From positions 1-46,210 of the forward strand of contig NZ_JIAG01000018.1 in NCBI RefSeq assembly GCF_000688395.1: a stretch of DNA of 46,210 nt. The letters are read 5' to 3'. The notes under the pieces were generated by a model. That model saw only the letters and a program-made list of their open reading frames with translations, did no database searches and was not told where the DNA came from. Source of the DNA: Haematomicrobium sanguinis DSM 21259 (lineage in GTDB: Bacteria > Actinomycetota > Actinomycetes > Actinomycetales > Micrococcaceae). Below are positions 29,112 through 37,150 of the stretch, piece by piece. The number at the start of each line of letters is the position of its first letter. Position 1 is the stretch's first letter. The position numbers and the translations under genes were made by a program.

Positions 29112-29816
29112 TTAGGCCTTTTCCGCCGATTCTTTGGCCGCCTTTTGGCGTTTCTCGCGTAACCCGGAAAATATCATCCAGGCCGCGTAGATAAACAATG
29201 CGCCGACCACTACCGGAATTATCCAGGCGCGGGCATCGCCGGTAAACGCATTGGACACCCACCCCACAAATGGGATCGAGTACCAGAGTTTGCCTTGAAC
29301 TTGGACTTCTTGAACCGGATTCGGATCGGGTTTGGGGTTATTGTCGCCCTTGGTGATCAACGCCGCGCTACCGTCGGCCAGGGTGAGCTTTTGCTGCACG
29401 CGGTGCGTCACGAGGGTCGGCTCACCGGATTTGAGCTGATACGTAATCACATCCCCAGCCGCAAGAGTTTTAGGGTCCTGGGGCTTCACGACAATCAATG
29501 TGCCCGCCGGAAGCGCGGGCTCCATCGAAGAAGTCATGACGGTCAGTGCCCGCGAGCCGGTCGCGGCAGGAACAATAATCGCCATCGCGCCCACCGCGAT
29601 CACCAGGAGCAAGAGGCCGGAAATGAGCCCCGCCGCCACGGCGCGCAGCACCGGATGGCCGGTCTTCTCAGGGCTCTGAGCCCGGTCCGGATTGGAGTTT
29701 GCGGCAGCCTCGCTGGGTGCGTCACGATTTTGGTCGGATGGCGCGGACCGTTCTTCGGACTCACGCATTTCCCGCATTTGTCGGCGGGTGAGATTTGGGG
29801 GGTGCTCCTCAGCCAC
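29112..29816 (-). CDS. signal peptidase I, SipW/ER type
   Basis: Membrane protease of 234 aa that removes signal peptides at the outer face of the membrane. After an acidic, Ser-rich cytosolic N-terminus (1-52) comes one membrane helix (55-85), then the catalytic Ser97 in TSSMEP and His138 in LVTHRV. A His in place of the usual Lys is the mark of the SipW/ER-type S26B branch. KGDNN follows at about 158, and a second helix with a basic tail ends the protein. GTG 29816 overlaps the LPXTG gene stop by eight bases. The upstream genes encode proteins with SipW-type signals, its expected substrates. Confidence 0.9.
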   Translation of the reverse strand: MAEEHPPNLTRRQMREMRESEERSAPSDQNRDAPSEAAANSNPDRAQSPEKTGHPVLRAVAAGLISGLLLLVIAVGAMAIIVPAATGSRALTVMTSSMEPALPAGTLIVVKPQDPKTLAAGDVITYQLKSGEPTLVTHRVQQKLTLADGSAALITKGDNNPKPDPNPVQEVQVQGKLWYSIPFVGWVSNAFTGDARAWIIPVVVGALFIYAAWMIFSGLREKRQKAAKESAEKA

Positions 29817-30561
29817 GAGTTTCCTTTCGGCGTCGTGATTTCAGAATAAGGCTTATTCCCCCCATGGTGAGCAGGACACCGAAAAGAATAAATAAAGAAA
29901 CCTGGGTGCCGGTAATGGGCAAATCCCCGCCCGGATCGGTGGGCGTCGGTGACGGGGAGCCGCTCGGCTCCGGTGCCGGGCTTTCACTGGGGGTTGCCGG
30001 CCCCACCTGCGCAAGATCCGCAGTCAAGCGAAACGAAAACGACTCGCCTTGCCCCGCATCGCCTGCATCGCCCAGCGCGTTGCCAAGATTGCGGTTGACC
30101 CGCAGGTTCACGTCAATGCGCACCACCTCGCCAGCCTCTAACACCCAATCATCGGCCAGCGTCGTCTTGGGGCCACCGGCCATCGCCTGCGCAAAGGTCA
30201 TCGAGCGATCTTCCCGCTCCGGCATGGAAAAGGTCAGCGTCGACGCCTCGGCAAGTCTCGACCCTTGCACCCCCATCGCGACAAGCGCTAGCGACAGCCG
30301 CGCACGCTCAGGACTGGCGTTCTTCACCCAGATCGAATCGGTCCCGTTGTCCCCAGGCACCACGTACCCGAACTTTTCAAAAAGTGGAATGTCCCCGGCC
30401 GCCGAAAAATTCTCGCCATCATGGGAGACCTGAAGGTAGTTATCGACGTCATCCGCGTTGGCTTGAGCGGGCATCGCACCCGCCAGCGCAATCGCCAAGG
30501 CAAGAAGCACGACGGCGATCACCCCACCAAAGCGCGCGGCGACATTTTGGCTACTCGTCAT
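29809..30561 (-). CDS. LPXTG cell-wall-anchored protein
   Basis: Secreted 250-aa surface protein. The N-terminus has a classic Sec signal (helix 13-30, cleavage likely after AQA near 34). The body is mostly beta in pattern and is followed by a Pro/Ser/Thr-rich spacer (PSESPAPEPSGSPSPTPT). The sorting signal is LPITG at 214-218, then a hydrophobic helix and the basic tail KSRRRK. A sortase would join the Thr to the cell wall; no sortase gene is in this window. It lies between the SipW-type protein genes and their peptidase and may be the wall anchor for whatever those proteins build. Binding partner unknown. Confidence 0.88.
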   Translation of the reverse strand: MTSSQNVAARFGGVIAVVLLALAIALAGAMPAQANADDVDNYLQVSHDGENFSAAGDIPLFEKFGYVVPGDNGTDSIWVKNASPERARLSLALVAMGVQGSRLAEASTLTFSMPEREDRSMTFAQAMAGGPKTTLADDWVLEAGEVVRIDVNLRVNRNLGNALGDAGDAGQGESFSFRLTADLAQVGPATPSESPAPEPSGSPSPTPTDPGGDLPITGTQVSLFILFGVLLTMGGISLILKSRRRKETRG

Positions 30562-30565
30562 CGCA

Positions 30566-31927
30566 TTACCCGAAACCTACACCTGCGGTATTGCCCGTCG
30601 AGGACTTGGTAAATGTCATGGTGTGGATGAGGTTGCCCGCACCATCGGTGATTCTGAGATTGTAGGTTCCATTTGCCATGAGCGAAGTGCTGAAGGTGAA
30701 GGAGAACGGATTCGAACTCGAAATGACACCACGTTGCGCCCACGCCCCGCCGCCGGAGGGCTGAGACTCGAGTTTGAAGTTGGAGGGAATCATTCCGGAG
30801 GCGGCCCCGCTGATCGTGATGGAGCCTGCGGTGGGGCTGGAGAAGGAAATGGGCAATCTGCTCAACGTCACGGCGACGCCCACGGTGGCCGAGTTGCAGT
30901 CCACGGGCGCGACGGCCGTTCCGTCTTGCGAACTCTTGAGTACCAGACACTTGCCGGTCGCTGCGTTGACGAATTGGTACGCAGAACTGGGCCGCGCTTG
31001 CACATACCAGCGTTGAGATTGGTCGTTGGCGTTGGGTGTCACTAGCGACTGCATCCCGTTGGTGTACACACCCAGATTCATGCTGGGGACGTGCAACGGC
31101 TGAATGGTGACAAGGTTTCCCGAGGCATCAATGGGTGTGAGCTGCCAGGTCTGGTTTCGGTTGCCGGAGCAACTCCACGAGATCGCATTCGATCCGGCAG
31201 CGGTTCCGGTGCCGGACACGTCGAGACAGATTCCGCTATTTGCCAGCGATCGGAGAATGTACCAGCGCGATTTGGTCGGATCCTGCCAGTTCGTGGCCAG
31301 CTGGAAGATTGCTTGTGTGCTCAGAGTCGCGCTCGCGGTGGCCGTCTTTGGCGACCAGCCGGACGTAGCAAGGGTCCCTGTGATAGTCCCAGTCACCGAA
31401 GAGTTTCCCGACGCCGTTGCAATGGTGTTGCGTCCGTTGTAGGGATCCACGACTGTTCGCACGCAATACGTGACCGTCGCTCCCGCGGCAACCCCGGTCA
31501 CGGTGGGTGCCGTCGCCGAACCCCACGTGCCCGTCGTTGCGCCCGAGGGGACGGTCGTGGATGCGGTGCACGCGGCCGCATTCGCCACTTGCCATATTTG
31601 CACCGGGAACCCGGACGCGCTTCCCGTACCGCTGAGGGTCGCAGAGACATCGCCGGGGGCGCCGTTAGATGACGGGTTTGTGACGGTGAATGAGCCCGTT
31701 TGCGTCAAACTCGTATGCGTGTTGATGAAGAGGTCATTCAGGTCCGCGTTTGCCGCCACCTGGACCGTCACCGCAGTGGTCGTGACATTACCTGTGCCCT
31801 GAACGCTCGAGGTCCAATAGGCCCATGCGAATCCGCCGCCGAAGATGAGGCAAAAGGCGAGGATACCGGCAACAAATGCCGCGCGGTGGCGACGGAACAC
31901 GCTTGCCGGCGTGGGGGCAGGACTCAT
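30566..31927 (-). CDS. secreted SipW-type signal protein with ricin-type beta-trefoil lectin domain
   Basis: About 453 aa. The N-terminal helix ends in GGGFAWAYWTSS, the alternate signal pattern cut by SipW-type peptidases and shared with TasA/camelysin-like proteins. After a beta-rich domain (about 40-215, TGNVTTTAVTVQV, TGSFTVTNPSS) comes a ricin-type lectin domain (about 220-355). It contains ICLDVSGTGTAAGS, NQTWQL, MNLGVY and GKCLVLKS, with the Q-x-W repeats of carbohydrate-binding trefoils. A C-terminal beta domain completes it. ATG 31927 has AGAAGG at nine bases and starts one base after the previous stop; the longer frame to 31951 overlaps that gene. Predicted to bind glycans at the cell surface. 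Confidence 0.83.
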   Translation of the reverse strand: MSPAPTPASVFRRHRAAFVAGILAFCLIFGGGFAWAYWTSSVQGTGNVTTTAVTVQVAANADLNDLFINTHTSLTQTGSFTVTNPSSNGAPGDVSATLSGTGSASGFPVQIWQVANAAACTASTTVPSGATTGTWGSATAPTVTGVAAGATVTYCVRTVVDPYNGRNTIATASGNSSVTGTITGTLATSGWSPKTATASATLSTQAIFQLATNWQDPTKSRWYILRSLANSGICLDVSGTGTAAGSNAISWSCSGNRNQTWQLTPIDASGNLVTIQPLHVPSMNLGVYTNGMQSLVTPNANDQSQRWYVQARPSSAYQFVNAATGKCLVLKSSQDGTAVAPVDCNSATVGVAVTLSRLPISFSSPTAGSITISGAASGMIPSNFKLESQPSGGGAWAQRGVISSSNPFSFTFSTSLMANGTYNLRITDGAGNLIHTMTFTKSSTGNTAGVGFG

Positions 31928-31928
31928 A

Positions 31929-32528
31929 TCAGCCTGCCTTCTGCGCGCCATTGACCGTCAGGTTAAAGGAGAATTGCTGTCCGCTTTGCTCGACGGGTGT
32001 TCCGGGGGCAAGAGAAAGTTCAAGGCAAAAGAAACCGGTTGTCCCCTTGTTCAACGAGCCGAGGTTGGCGTTGGTATAGGTGGCCAATGGACCTTGTTGC
32101 CCCAATAGTCCGGGCTGACACGCCGCGGCGGATGCCACCGGAGTGACCCGGATGCGGGTGTTTGCCACCAGAGCCTGCGCCGAGGTGTTCGTCGCAGCCG
32201 CGCTGAGGTTCACGTTGACGTCCCCAGTGTTCGTGATAACAAACGACTTCGCCTGCGCACGAGCGGGAGTGATGGTGAAATTGCCGAGATTGGCGGCCTG
32301 CGCATTGTTGATGAGCAGTTGAAGGTTGCCCGAGTTAATCGTGCCGCCATTCATGGTCGCCTTATCGTTGAGCAATGCATAGGTGCCGCCGGCCGCCGCA
32401 ATTCCGATGAGAGTGGAAGCCGCAAGCAAGGCGGTAGCGGTCGCCAAGGAACGCAGGCGGCGCACGTGGCGCCCCCTGCGTTCGGCAATGCGACGAGAGC
32501 GCCGGGACTCCGGCGCCAAGCTACTCAT
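31929..32528 (-). CDS. secreted SipW-dependent-type protein (TasA/camelysin-like)
   Basis: A 199-aa protein with an unusually basic N-terminus (many Arg in 9-28), a hydrophobic helix and the sequence GGTYALLNDKATMNGGTINSGNLQL. That is the hallmark of SipW-dependent secreted proteins: a small residue cluster, Y-A, then G-x-I-x-x-G-N-L. The mature part is a single beta-sandwich-like domain with FVITNTGDVNVNLSAAAT. Proteins of this type form extracellular fibres in Bacillus biofilms; assembly here is inferred. It is the second of three such genes in a minus-strand operon with the signal peptidase at 29112. Confidence 0.82.
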   Translation of the reverse strand: MSSLAPESRRSRRIAERRGRHVRRLRSLATATALLAASTLIGIAAAGGTYALLNDKATMNGGTINSGNLQLLINNAQAANLGNFTITPARAQAKSFVITNTGDVNVNLSAAATNTSAQALVANTRIRVTPVASAAACQPGLLGQQGPLATYTNANLGSLNKGTTGFFCLELSLAPGTPVEQSGQQFSFNLTVNGAQKAG

Positions 32529-32569
32529 CTAATCCGCTTCCTCAAACGCGATCTAGGAAAGACCTCGCG

Positions 32570-33169
32570 TTACGGTGTGGTGGTGTCGTCGACTTGAGTC
32601 ACGCCCACGGCAAAATCAGACAATGACACGGAACCCAACTTGGCGACGTTGTCCATGGGATCGGCGTCCCCTGCGGTGCCGAAAGGCCAATCAAGTGTGA
32701 CCGAAATTTGGACCGGATAGGTTGCGGAGGTGTTGCTCTCGTGTTTGATGGTGCTGGTCGCTCCCGGCTGCCCATCGATCGAGAACGCCGCGCTTTGCGC
32801 CAAGCGCTGCGAGAGTTTCACATCATTTTCGTCGGCAGGATCGCTTGGCGCGATGCTACCGCTGGTGATGTCTGCCTTGAAGGCCAAGTTCTGGCCCTGT
32901 GCGGTGATGTTGTAATTTCCGGCGTACACCAGCTGATCGCCGGGAACGATGCGCACGGCGGTAATGTCCGGCACGGCCACAAGTTCGCCGGAGGTGTGCT
33001 TGATTTGCCAGGTCGGTGTCGAGGTTTGAGTGAGTTGCAGATTACCGGCCTGGATCGTGGAGCCCGCCATATTGACCGAATCGTTCCAGTAGGCCAGCGT
33101 GGTGCCGCCGCCGAGGAGAAGAGCAACGCCGACTCCGGCAGCAATGGTGCCCTTAGTGAGCTTCTTCAT
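32570..33169 (-). CDS. secreted SipW-dependent-type protein (alternate signal peptide domain)
   Basis: About 199 aa from ATG 33169 (MKKLTKGTIAAG...); another ATG at 33181 would add four residues, and the frame continues further without a plausible start. The N-terminus is a short basic stretch, a hydrophobic helix and GGGTTLAYWNDSVNMAG followed by STIQAGNLQL, the SipW-type pattern. The mature domain is beta-rich with ADITSGSIAPSDPADENDV. It is the promoter-proximal gene of the surface operon and is therefore probably the most abundant product, as the major fibre subunit is in comparable operons. Transcription would start within 33170-33420, shared with the divergent gamma-glutamyltransferase gene. 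Confidence 0.83.
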   Translation of the reverse strand: MKKLTKGTIAAGVGVALLLGGGTTLAYWNDSVNMAGSTIQAGNLQLTQTSTPTWQIKHTSGELVAVPDITAVRIVPGDQLVYAGNYNITAQGQNLAFKADITSGSIAPSDPADENDVKLSQRLAQSAAFSIDGQPGATSTIKHESNTSATYPVQISVTLDWPFGTAGDADPMDNVAKLGSVSLSDFAVGVTQVDDTTTP

Positions 33170-33420
33170 GAGGTGTCCCATTTCTTGGTGTGAGGGGTGG
33201 GGGAAAACTGGAGGGAAGTCATAGACGCTCCCCACTCGATGAGTCTCAACGTGCTTGAGACGCGGATGTGTCGCACTAAAAGCGGCCGTCCTGATCAAGA
33301 AACACAACTTCGTGAATACCTACCAGTAACAAGCCGCCTCAAGTTAAGTGGACTCCCCAGATGATCGCGGTGTCAAGATGGAAAAGATCGCAACCTGCTA
33401 ACGATGTGAGGAAAACCAAG
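33170..33420. other. divergent promoter region, surface operon and gamma-glutamyltransferase
   Basis: About 250 bases between the first surface-operon start and the gamma-glutamyltransferase start, on opposite strands. It must hold promoters for both. The ribosome site GAGG before 33421 is clear. I see no palindrome, riboswitch-like fold or small gene that I can support. Confidence 0.4.
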
Positions 33421-35289
33421 ATGGTCGCCCAGCATGAACCAGAGTTCACCACTCGCCCCACCCTCCGCGGCACCTTCGGAGCCGTGTCATCCACGCATTA
33501 CTTAGCAACGGCGAGCGCGCAGGCCGTGTTGGAGCGCGGCGGCAACGCCTTTGACGCGGCAGTGGCCGGTGGATTTGTTCTGCACGTGGTGGAGCCGCAC
33601 TTAAATGGCCCGGGCGGAGACCTCGTGGGCATCTTCAGCACCGCCGAGGCCCCTGGTCGCCCGCGTGTCCTTGCCGGACAGGGACCGGCGCCACAGGGCG
33701 CCACGATGGAGCACTACCGCAGCGAGGGGCTCGAGCTGGTTCCCGGTTCCGGTGCACTTGCCGCCGCAGTGCCGGCTGCCGTCGACGCATGGCTGCTGTT
33801 GTTGCGCGACCACGGAACCTGGGACCTCCCCTCGGTATTGGAGTATGCGATCGGGTATGCCGAGAACGGCCACCCCCTTGTCCCGCAGGCCGCCAAGACA
33901 ATTGATGCGATGGCAGACACCTTCCGCGAACACTGGCCGAGTTCGGCCGAACAATGGCTGGTGAACGGCCACGCCCCGGAACCCTACTTGCTCGTGCGGA
34001 ATTCAGAGTATGCGGCGGTGCTGCGCCGACTCGCGGACACCGCGGCCAACGCGACGAACGCGACGAACGCGACGGCGGCCGCCGGAGAAGACGGCAGAGT
34101 CCAGGGCATCGAGGCCGCTCGGCGCGAGTGGAACAGCGGTTTTGTCGCTCAAACCATCGTGGACTTCCAGGCCACCCCGCACTTCCACTCCGACGGCGCG
34201 GCCCATGCCGGCGTCCTCACCCTGGACGACTTTGCGGACACCGGCGCGCGGTATGAAGAGCCTCAGACCCTGAACTTTCACGGCTATACGATTGCCAAAT
34301 CCGGCCCGTTCGGCCAGGGACCGGTAATGCTGCAGACCCTCAAAATTTTGGAACAGTTTCCCTCGGAGCACATCGATCCCGCCACGGCACACGGCGTTCA
34401 CACCATCTTGGAAGCCATGAAGCTCGCATTCGCCGATCGGGACGCCTACTACGGCGACAATGCCACCACGCCCCTCGACACCCTCCTCAGCGATGACTAC
34501 GCCACACAACGCGCGGCCCTCATCACCGAGAGCGCATCGGAGGAGTTCCGCCCCGGCACACTCCCCGGCACACTCACGGAGCACGGCCCCGCATTCACTC
34601 CCCCGCTGCGCACCGAATACACCGCGCCGGAGAACGGGAGCCACGGCGAGCCCACGGTTGAGAAGCCCACACACAACACCAGCAAGCCCTCGGGCCGCAC
34701 CCGCGGCGACACCTGCCACATCGACGTCACCGACCGGCACGGCAACATCATTGCCGTCACTCCCTCCGGCGGCTGGCTCCAGTCCAACCCGAGCATCCCG
34801 AACCTCGGCTTCCCCCTCGGCACCCGTCTGCAAATGACGTGGCTGGAACCCAGCGGCAATTCCAGTCTCGAGCCGGGCAAGCGCCCGCGCACCACCTTGA
34901 CGCCAACGATCGTGCTCAAGGACGGACACCCCGTCATGGCTCTTGGCAGCCCGGGAGGAGACCAGCAAGATCAGTGGCAAATTGTCTTTCTCATCAGAAC
35001 CTTGGTTTTCGGCATGTCGCCTCAGGCCGCCATTGACGCACCGACCTTCCATTCCACCGCCGTAGTGAGCTCATTCTGGCCGCGCACCTGGGAACCACGC
35101 GGGGCCGTCGTCGAGGACCGCCTCGGCGACGAGCTCATCAGCGACCTTGAATCCCGTGGCCATACCGTTCACCGCGCCGGCGACTGGGCTTTGGGCCGAT
35201 TGTGCGTCGTGGGCATGGACCGCGATCGACGCGAAGTCTTCGCCGCCGCGAATCCGCGCGGCATGCAGGGCTACGCGATCGCTCGCTAG
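33421..35289 (+). CDS. ggt: gamma-glutamyltransferase family protein
   Basis: Ntn-hydrolase family enzyme of 622 aa, expected to transfer or hydrolyse gamma-glutamyl groups (glutathione-like or gamma-glutamyl peptides). The N-terminal part carries ASAQAVLERGGNAFDAAVAG and EPHLNGPGGDLVG. The autoprocessing nucleophile is Thr431 in RGDTCHIDVTD, and a later GSPGGDQQDQW loop shapes the site. No signal peptide is visible. I choose ATG 33421 because GAGG lies nine bases upstream and it matches the family start; an ATG at 33361 has no ribosome site. A 9-base repeat (34047-34075) encodes N-A-T three times in an exposed loop. Some family members act on cephalosporins or other amides, so the substrate is open. 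Confidence 0.85.
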   Translation: MVAQHEPEFTTRPTLRGTFGAVSSTHYLATASAQAVLERGGNAFDAAVAGGFVLHVVEPHLNGPGGDLVGIFSTAEAPGRPRVLAGQGPAPQGATMEHYRSEGLELVPGSGALAAAVPAAVDAWLLLLRDHGTWDLPSVLEYAIGYAENGHPLVPQAAKTIDAMADTFREHWPSSAEQWLVNGHAPEPYLLVRNSEYAAVLRRLADTAANATNATNATAAAGEDGRVQGIEAARREWNSGFVAQTIVDFQATPHFHSDGAAHAGVLTLDDFADTGARYEEPQTLNFHGYTIAKSGPFGQGPVMLQTLKILEQFPSEHIDPATAHGVHTILEAMKLAFADRDAYYGDNATTPLDTLLSDDYATQRAALITESASEEFRPGTLPGTLTEHGPAFTPPLRTEYTAPENGSHGEPTVEKPTHNTSKPSGRTRGDTCHIDVTDRHGNIIAVTPSGGWLQSNPSIPNLGFPLGTRLQMTWLEPSGNSSLEPGKRPRTTLTPTIVLKDGHPVMALGSPGGDQQDQWQIVFLIRTLVFGMSPQAAIDAPTFHSTAVVSSFWPRTWEPRGAVVEDRLGDELISDLESRGHTVHRAGDWALGRLCVVGMDRDRREVFAAANPRGMQGYAIAR

Positions 35290-35300
35290 CCCTTTCGTAA

Positions 35301-35323
35301 AAGTTCTACGCACCGTAGAATTT
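35301..35323 (+). promoter_or_regulatory. hairpin overlapping a TAGAAT -10 box
   Basis: AAGTTCTACG and CGTAGAATTT pair with one G-T wobble around the loop CAC, just after the gamma-glutamyltransferase stop. The right arm contains TAGAAT (35316-35321), a good -10 box about 40 bases before the DUF1992 start. It could end one transcript and start the next; the two roles cannot be separated by eye. Confidence 0.4.
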
Positions 35324-35361
35324 AACGGACATTCGCGCAACACCCGCACCGAGGAGCAACA

Positions 35362-35946
35362 ATGTCACCGCACTCCGCACCCGATCGCGATCCTCTTCTC
35401 GCCGCACGCCGTTACCAGGCGGAGCAGAGCGCCGAAGCAGGTGGAGAGAACATCCCGGAAGGCGCGCAAGGTCGAATAAACCCGACCACAGACATTGCGA
35501 AATTGGCCAACACCAGCATCGACCAGGCCATCGCGCGCGGCGCCTTCGACAATTTGGCCTATTCCGGAAAACCGCTCCCCAAAAACGTCACCAGCAATGA
35601 TCCAGACTGGTGGGTCAAGGGATTGATGGAGCGTGAACAGATCACCGGGACCGGTCCGGCGGCCCTCCAGTTGCGCGTTGAAGACAAAAACCTGCCAACC
35701 ACTCTGGACGCGCTCGGCTCCGAAACGCAGGTCCGCGAGCATCTCGACGACTTCAACGCCCGGGTTAAGGAGGCAAAACTGCAGTTGATGGGCGGGCCGC
35801 CGGTGTTGACCGACCCCAAAGACATCGACGCCGAAGTGCAGGCATGGAAAGAACGACGGCGCGTGCCCGCCTCCCAGCCATCGCCTCCTTTAGCGCAACC
35901 CAAGGCGCGCAAAAAGAATTGGTGGCAACGCCGTCGTACATCATGA
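35362..35946 (+). CDS. DUF1992 (DnaJC28-type) protein
   Basis: A 194-aa soluble protein. The conserved DUF1992 core is at about 50-120, with IDQAIARGAFDNLAYSGKPLP followed by DPDWWVKGLMEREQITG. This domain also occurs in the eukaryotic DNAJC28 protein, although no J domain is present here. ATG 35362 is preceded by GAGGAG at 35351-35356. The C-terminus is basic and Trp/Arg-rich (KKNWWQRRRTS), which could contact nucleic acid or membrane. The biochemical role of the family is not established. Confidence 0.85.
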   Translation: MSPHSAPDRDPLLAARRYQAEQSAEAGGENIPEGAQGRINPTTDIAKLANTSIDQAIARGAFDNLAYSGKPLPKNVTSNDPDWWVKGLMEREQITGTGPAALQLRVEDKNLPTTLDALGSETQVREHLDDFNARVKEAKLQLMGGPPVLTDPKDIDAEVQAWKERRRVPASQPSPPLAQPKARKKNWWQRRRTS

Positions 35947-36060
35947 GGCTCCCACAATGCCCGCCAATCCGACTCGAAAAAGTCATTCCCAGCATTTACC
36001 CATGTGAGCGGTAATATTTAGTTGTCCTGAAGTTGTCTACATCTATGTAAGGAGATCACG

Positions 36061-36327
36061 ATGGGTTTTCTAGGTTGGATCATTTTGGGCTTGATCGTCG
36101 GCGCAATTGTGAAGGCAATCATGCCCGGGAAAGTTCAAGGCGGTTGGGTAACTAGCCTTATTCTCGGCGTTGTGGGGGCAATCGTCGGCGGTTGGATTGG
36201 CGACCTTCTCTTCGGAGGCGGAAAGATGGAATTCTGGAACATCGGTTCCTGGATTCTCGCCATTGTTGGTGGTTTGGTTGTCGCTGGAGTCTACGGCGCG
36301 ATCACGGGCCGCAAGTCCAACGCCTAA
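36061..36327 (+). CDS. GlsB/YeaQ/YmgE family stress membrane protein
   Basis: An 88-aa protein with three hydrophobic helices and the family pattern: LGWIILGLIVGAIVKAIMPG at the N-terminus, a Gly-rich middle helix and a C-terminal GAITGRKS tail. Members are also called transglycosylase-associated proteins and respond to envelope or general stress in several bacteria; the mechanism is not known. ATG 36061 has AAGGAG at 36049-36054. It is monocistronic, followed by a clear terminator at 36341-36370. Confidence 0.9.
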   Translation: MGFLGWIILGLIVGAIVKAIMPGKVQGGWVTSLILGVVGAIVGGWIGDLLFGGGKMEFWNIGSWILAIVGGLVVAGVYGAITGRKSNA

Positions 36328-36340
36328 ACGTCACACATGG

Positions 36341-36370
36341 TGGCGGCGGGGAGTTTTCTCCCCGCCGCCA
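36341..36370 (+). terminator. intrinsic terminator after the GlsB-like gene
   Basis: A perfect 13-base GC-rich stem (36341-36353 with 36358-36370) closed by a TTTT loop, 14 bases past the stop. It also lies before the convergent DJ-1/PfpI gene stop at 36389 and could serve both. Confidence 0.8.
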
Positions 36371-36388
36371 CTGTCGTTTAAGCCGGGA

Positions 36389-37066
36389 TTACTCCTGCTC
36401 AAGCCAATTGCCGTCCGCGTCCATGTAGCCCGCCTTCTGAAACAGCCGCATCATGGCGGATTGATCATAGTCGTCCCAATAGGCCGCCCAGTCCTCGGCC
36501 AAGTCCGCGCTGAGCGCGCCAGAGAGCAGGAGCAAGGACTTGGCGAGCGGAATCGCGCCGTTGGAGCTGGCGGTCACCAGTGTGCCGTCCACCGCCACCG
36601 GGTTCGCCTGGAACGTCGCTTCTCCGTCATAACCGGGCTTGGTTTTTAGCCCGTCGAGATGATTGCCTGTGTGTTCGCGGCCATTCAAGATCCCCTTGTC
36701 CGCCAGCGCGTCCACGGCACCGCAAATCGCGCCGACCGGTGCGCCGCGGCTCAAGAGGCCGGGAACCTGGTCGAGTACGGCGTCACCCTCAAGGCCCTTC
36801 CACCAGCCTTCGCCGCCGGAAAGAATGAGGCCGTCCACGCCCTCCCAGTCGACCTCGTCCACGCTTTTGTCCGGCGTGACACGCATGCCTCCGATGGTGG
36901 CGAGCGGTTTGCCGTCCACACTGACATAGGTGAGGTTGACGGGCTGGGTGGTGAAGTCCCCGTTGGCCAGTTCCGCGACGGCCATCCCGATCTCCCAGTC
37001 GGCCATCTGTTGCGGCAGATAAGCGATGAAGTTTTTCTTCGGTGTTTCTTGCTGCGTCTCGGTCAT
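36389..37066 (-). CDS. DJ-1/PfpI family protein (class I glutamine amidotransferase-like)
   Basis: A 225-aa alpha/beta protein. The nucleophile elbow is GAICGAVDAL with Cys115, followed by the family's GREHTGN segment. An acidic residue near 25 (MADWE) could be the DJ-1-type Glu that tunes the Cys. DGLILSGGEGWW at 78-89 provides the oxyanion-side glycines. Members act as glyoxalases, deglycase-like enzymes, chaperones or regulators; which applies here cannot be told. ATG 37066. It is divergent from the WYL regulator gene at 37151, 84 bases away, so that regulator could control it. Confidence 0.82.
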   Translation of the reverse strand: MTETQQETPKKNFIAYLPQQMADWEIGMAVAELANGDFTTQPVNLTYVSVDGKPLATIGGMRVTPDKSVDEVDWEGVDGLILSGGEGWWKGLEGDAVLDQVPGLLSRGAPVGAICGAVDALADKGILNGREHTGNHLDGLKTKPGYDGEATFQANPVAVDGTLVTASSNGAIPLAKSLLLLSGALSADLAEDWAAYWDDYDQSAMMRLFQKAGYMDADGNWLEQE

Positions 37067-37138
37067 GCTGCTGACGCTACTCGCAGCCCGCGGGGCCAGT
37101 CGAGGTCAATCCGGACAGCATCAGTCCGCAATCGCGAT

Positions 37139-37144
37139 TAGGCT
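37139..37144 (+). promoter_or_regulatory. candidate -10 box for the WYL regulator (leaderless)
   Basis: TAGGCT lies six bases before ATG 37151, with no ribosome-binding site in between. This fits a leaderless transcript starting at or one base from that ATG. Confidence 0.35.
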
Positions 37145-37150
37145 GTGCAC

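Noticed and set aside
28797-29162. 121-codon open frame after hamB, considered as a third island gene
   Set aside because: It reads through the attR repeat into the neighbouring gene, has no ribosome site and resembles no known family.
34003-35052. 349-codon open frame opposite the gamma-glutamyltransferase gene
   Set aside because: Lies wholly within a gene with clear family motifs on the other strand; the product has no known pattern.
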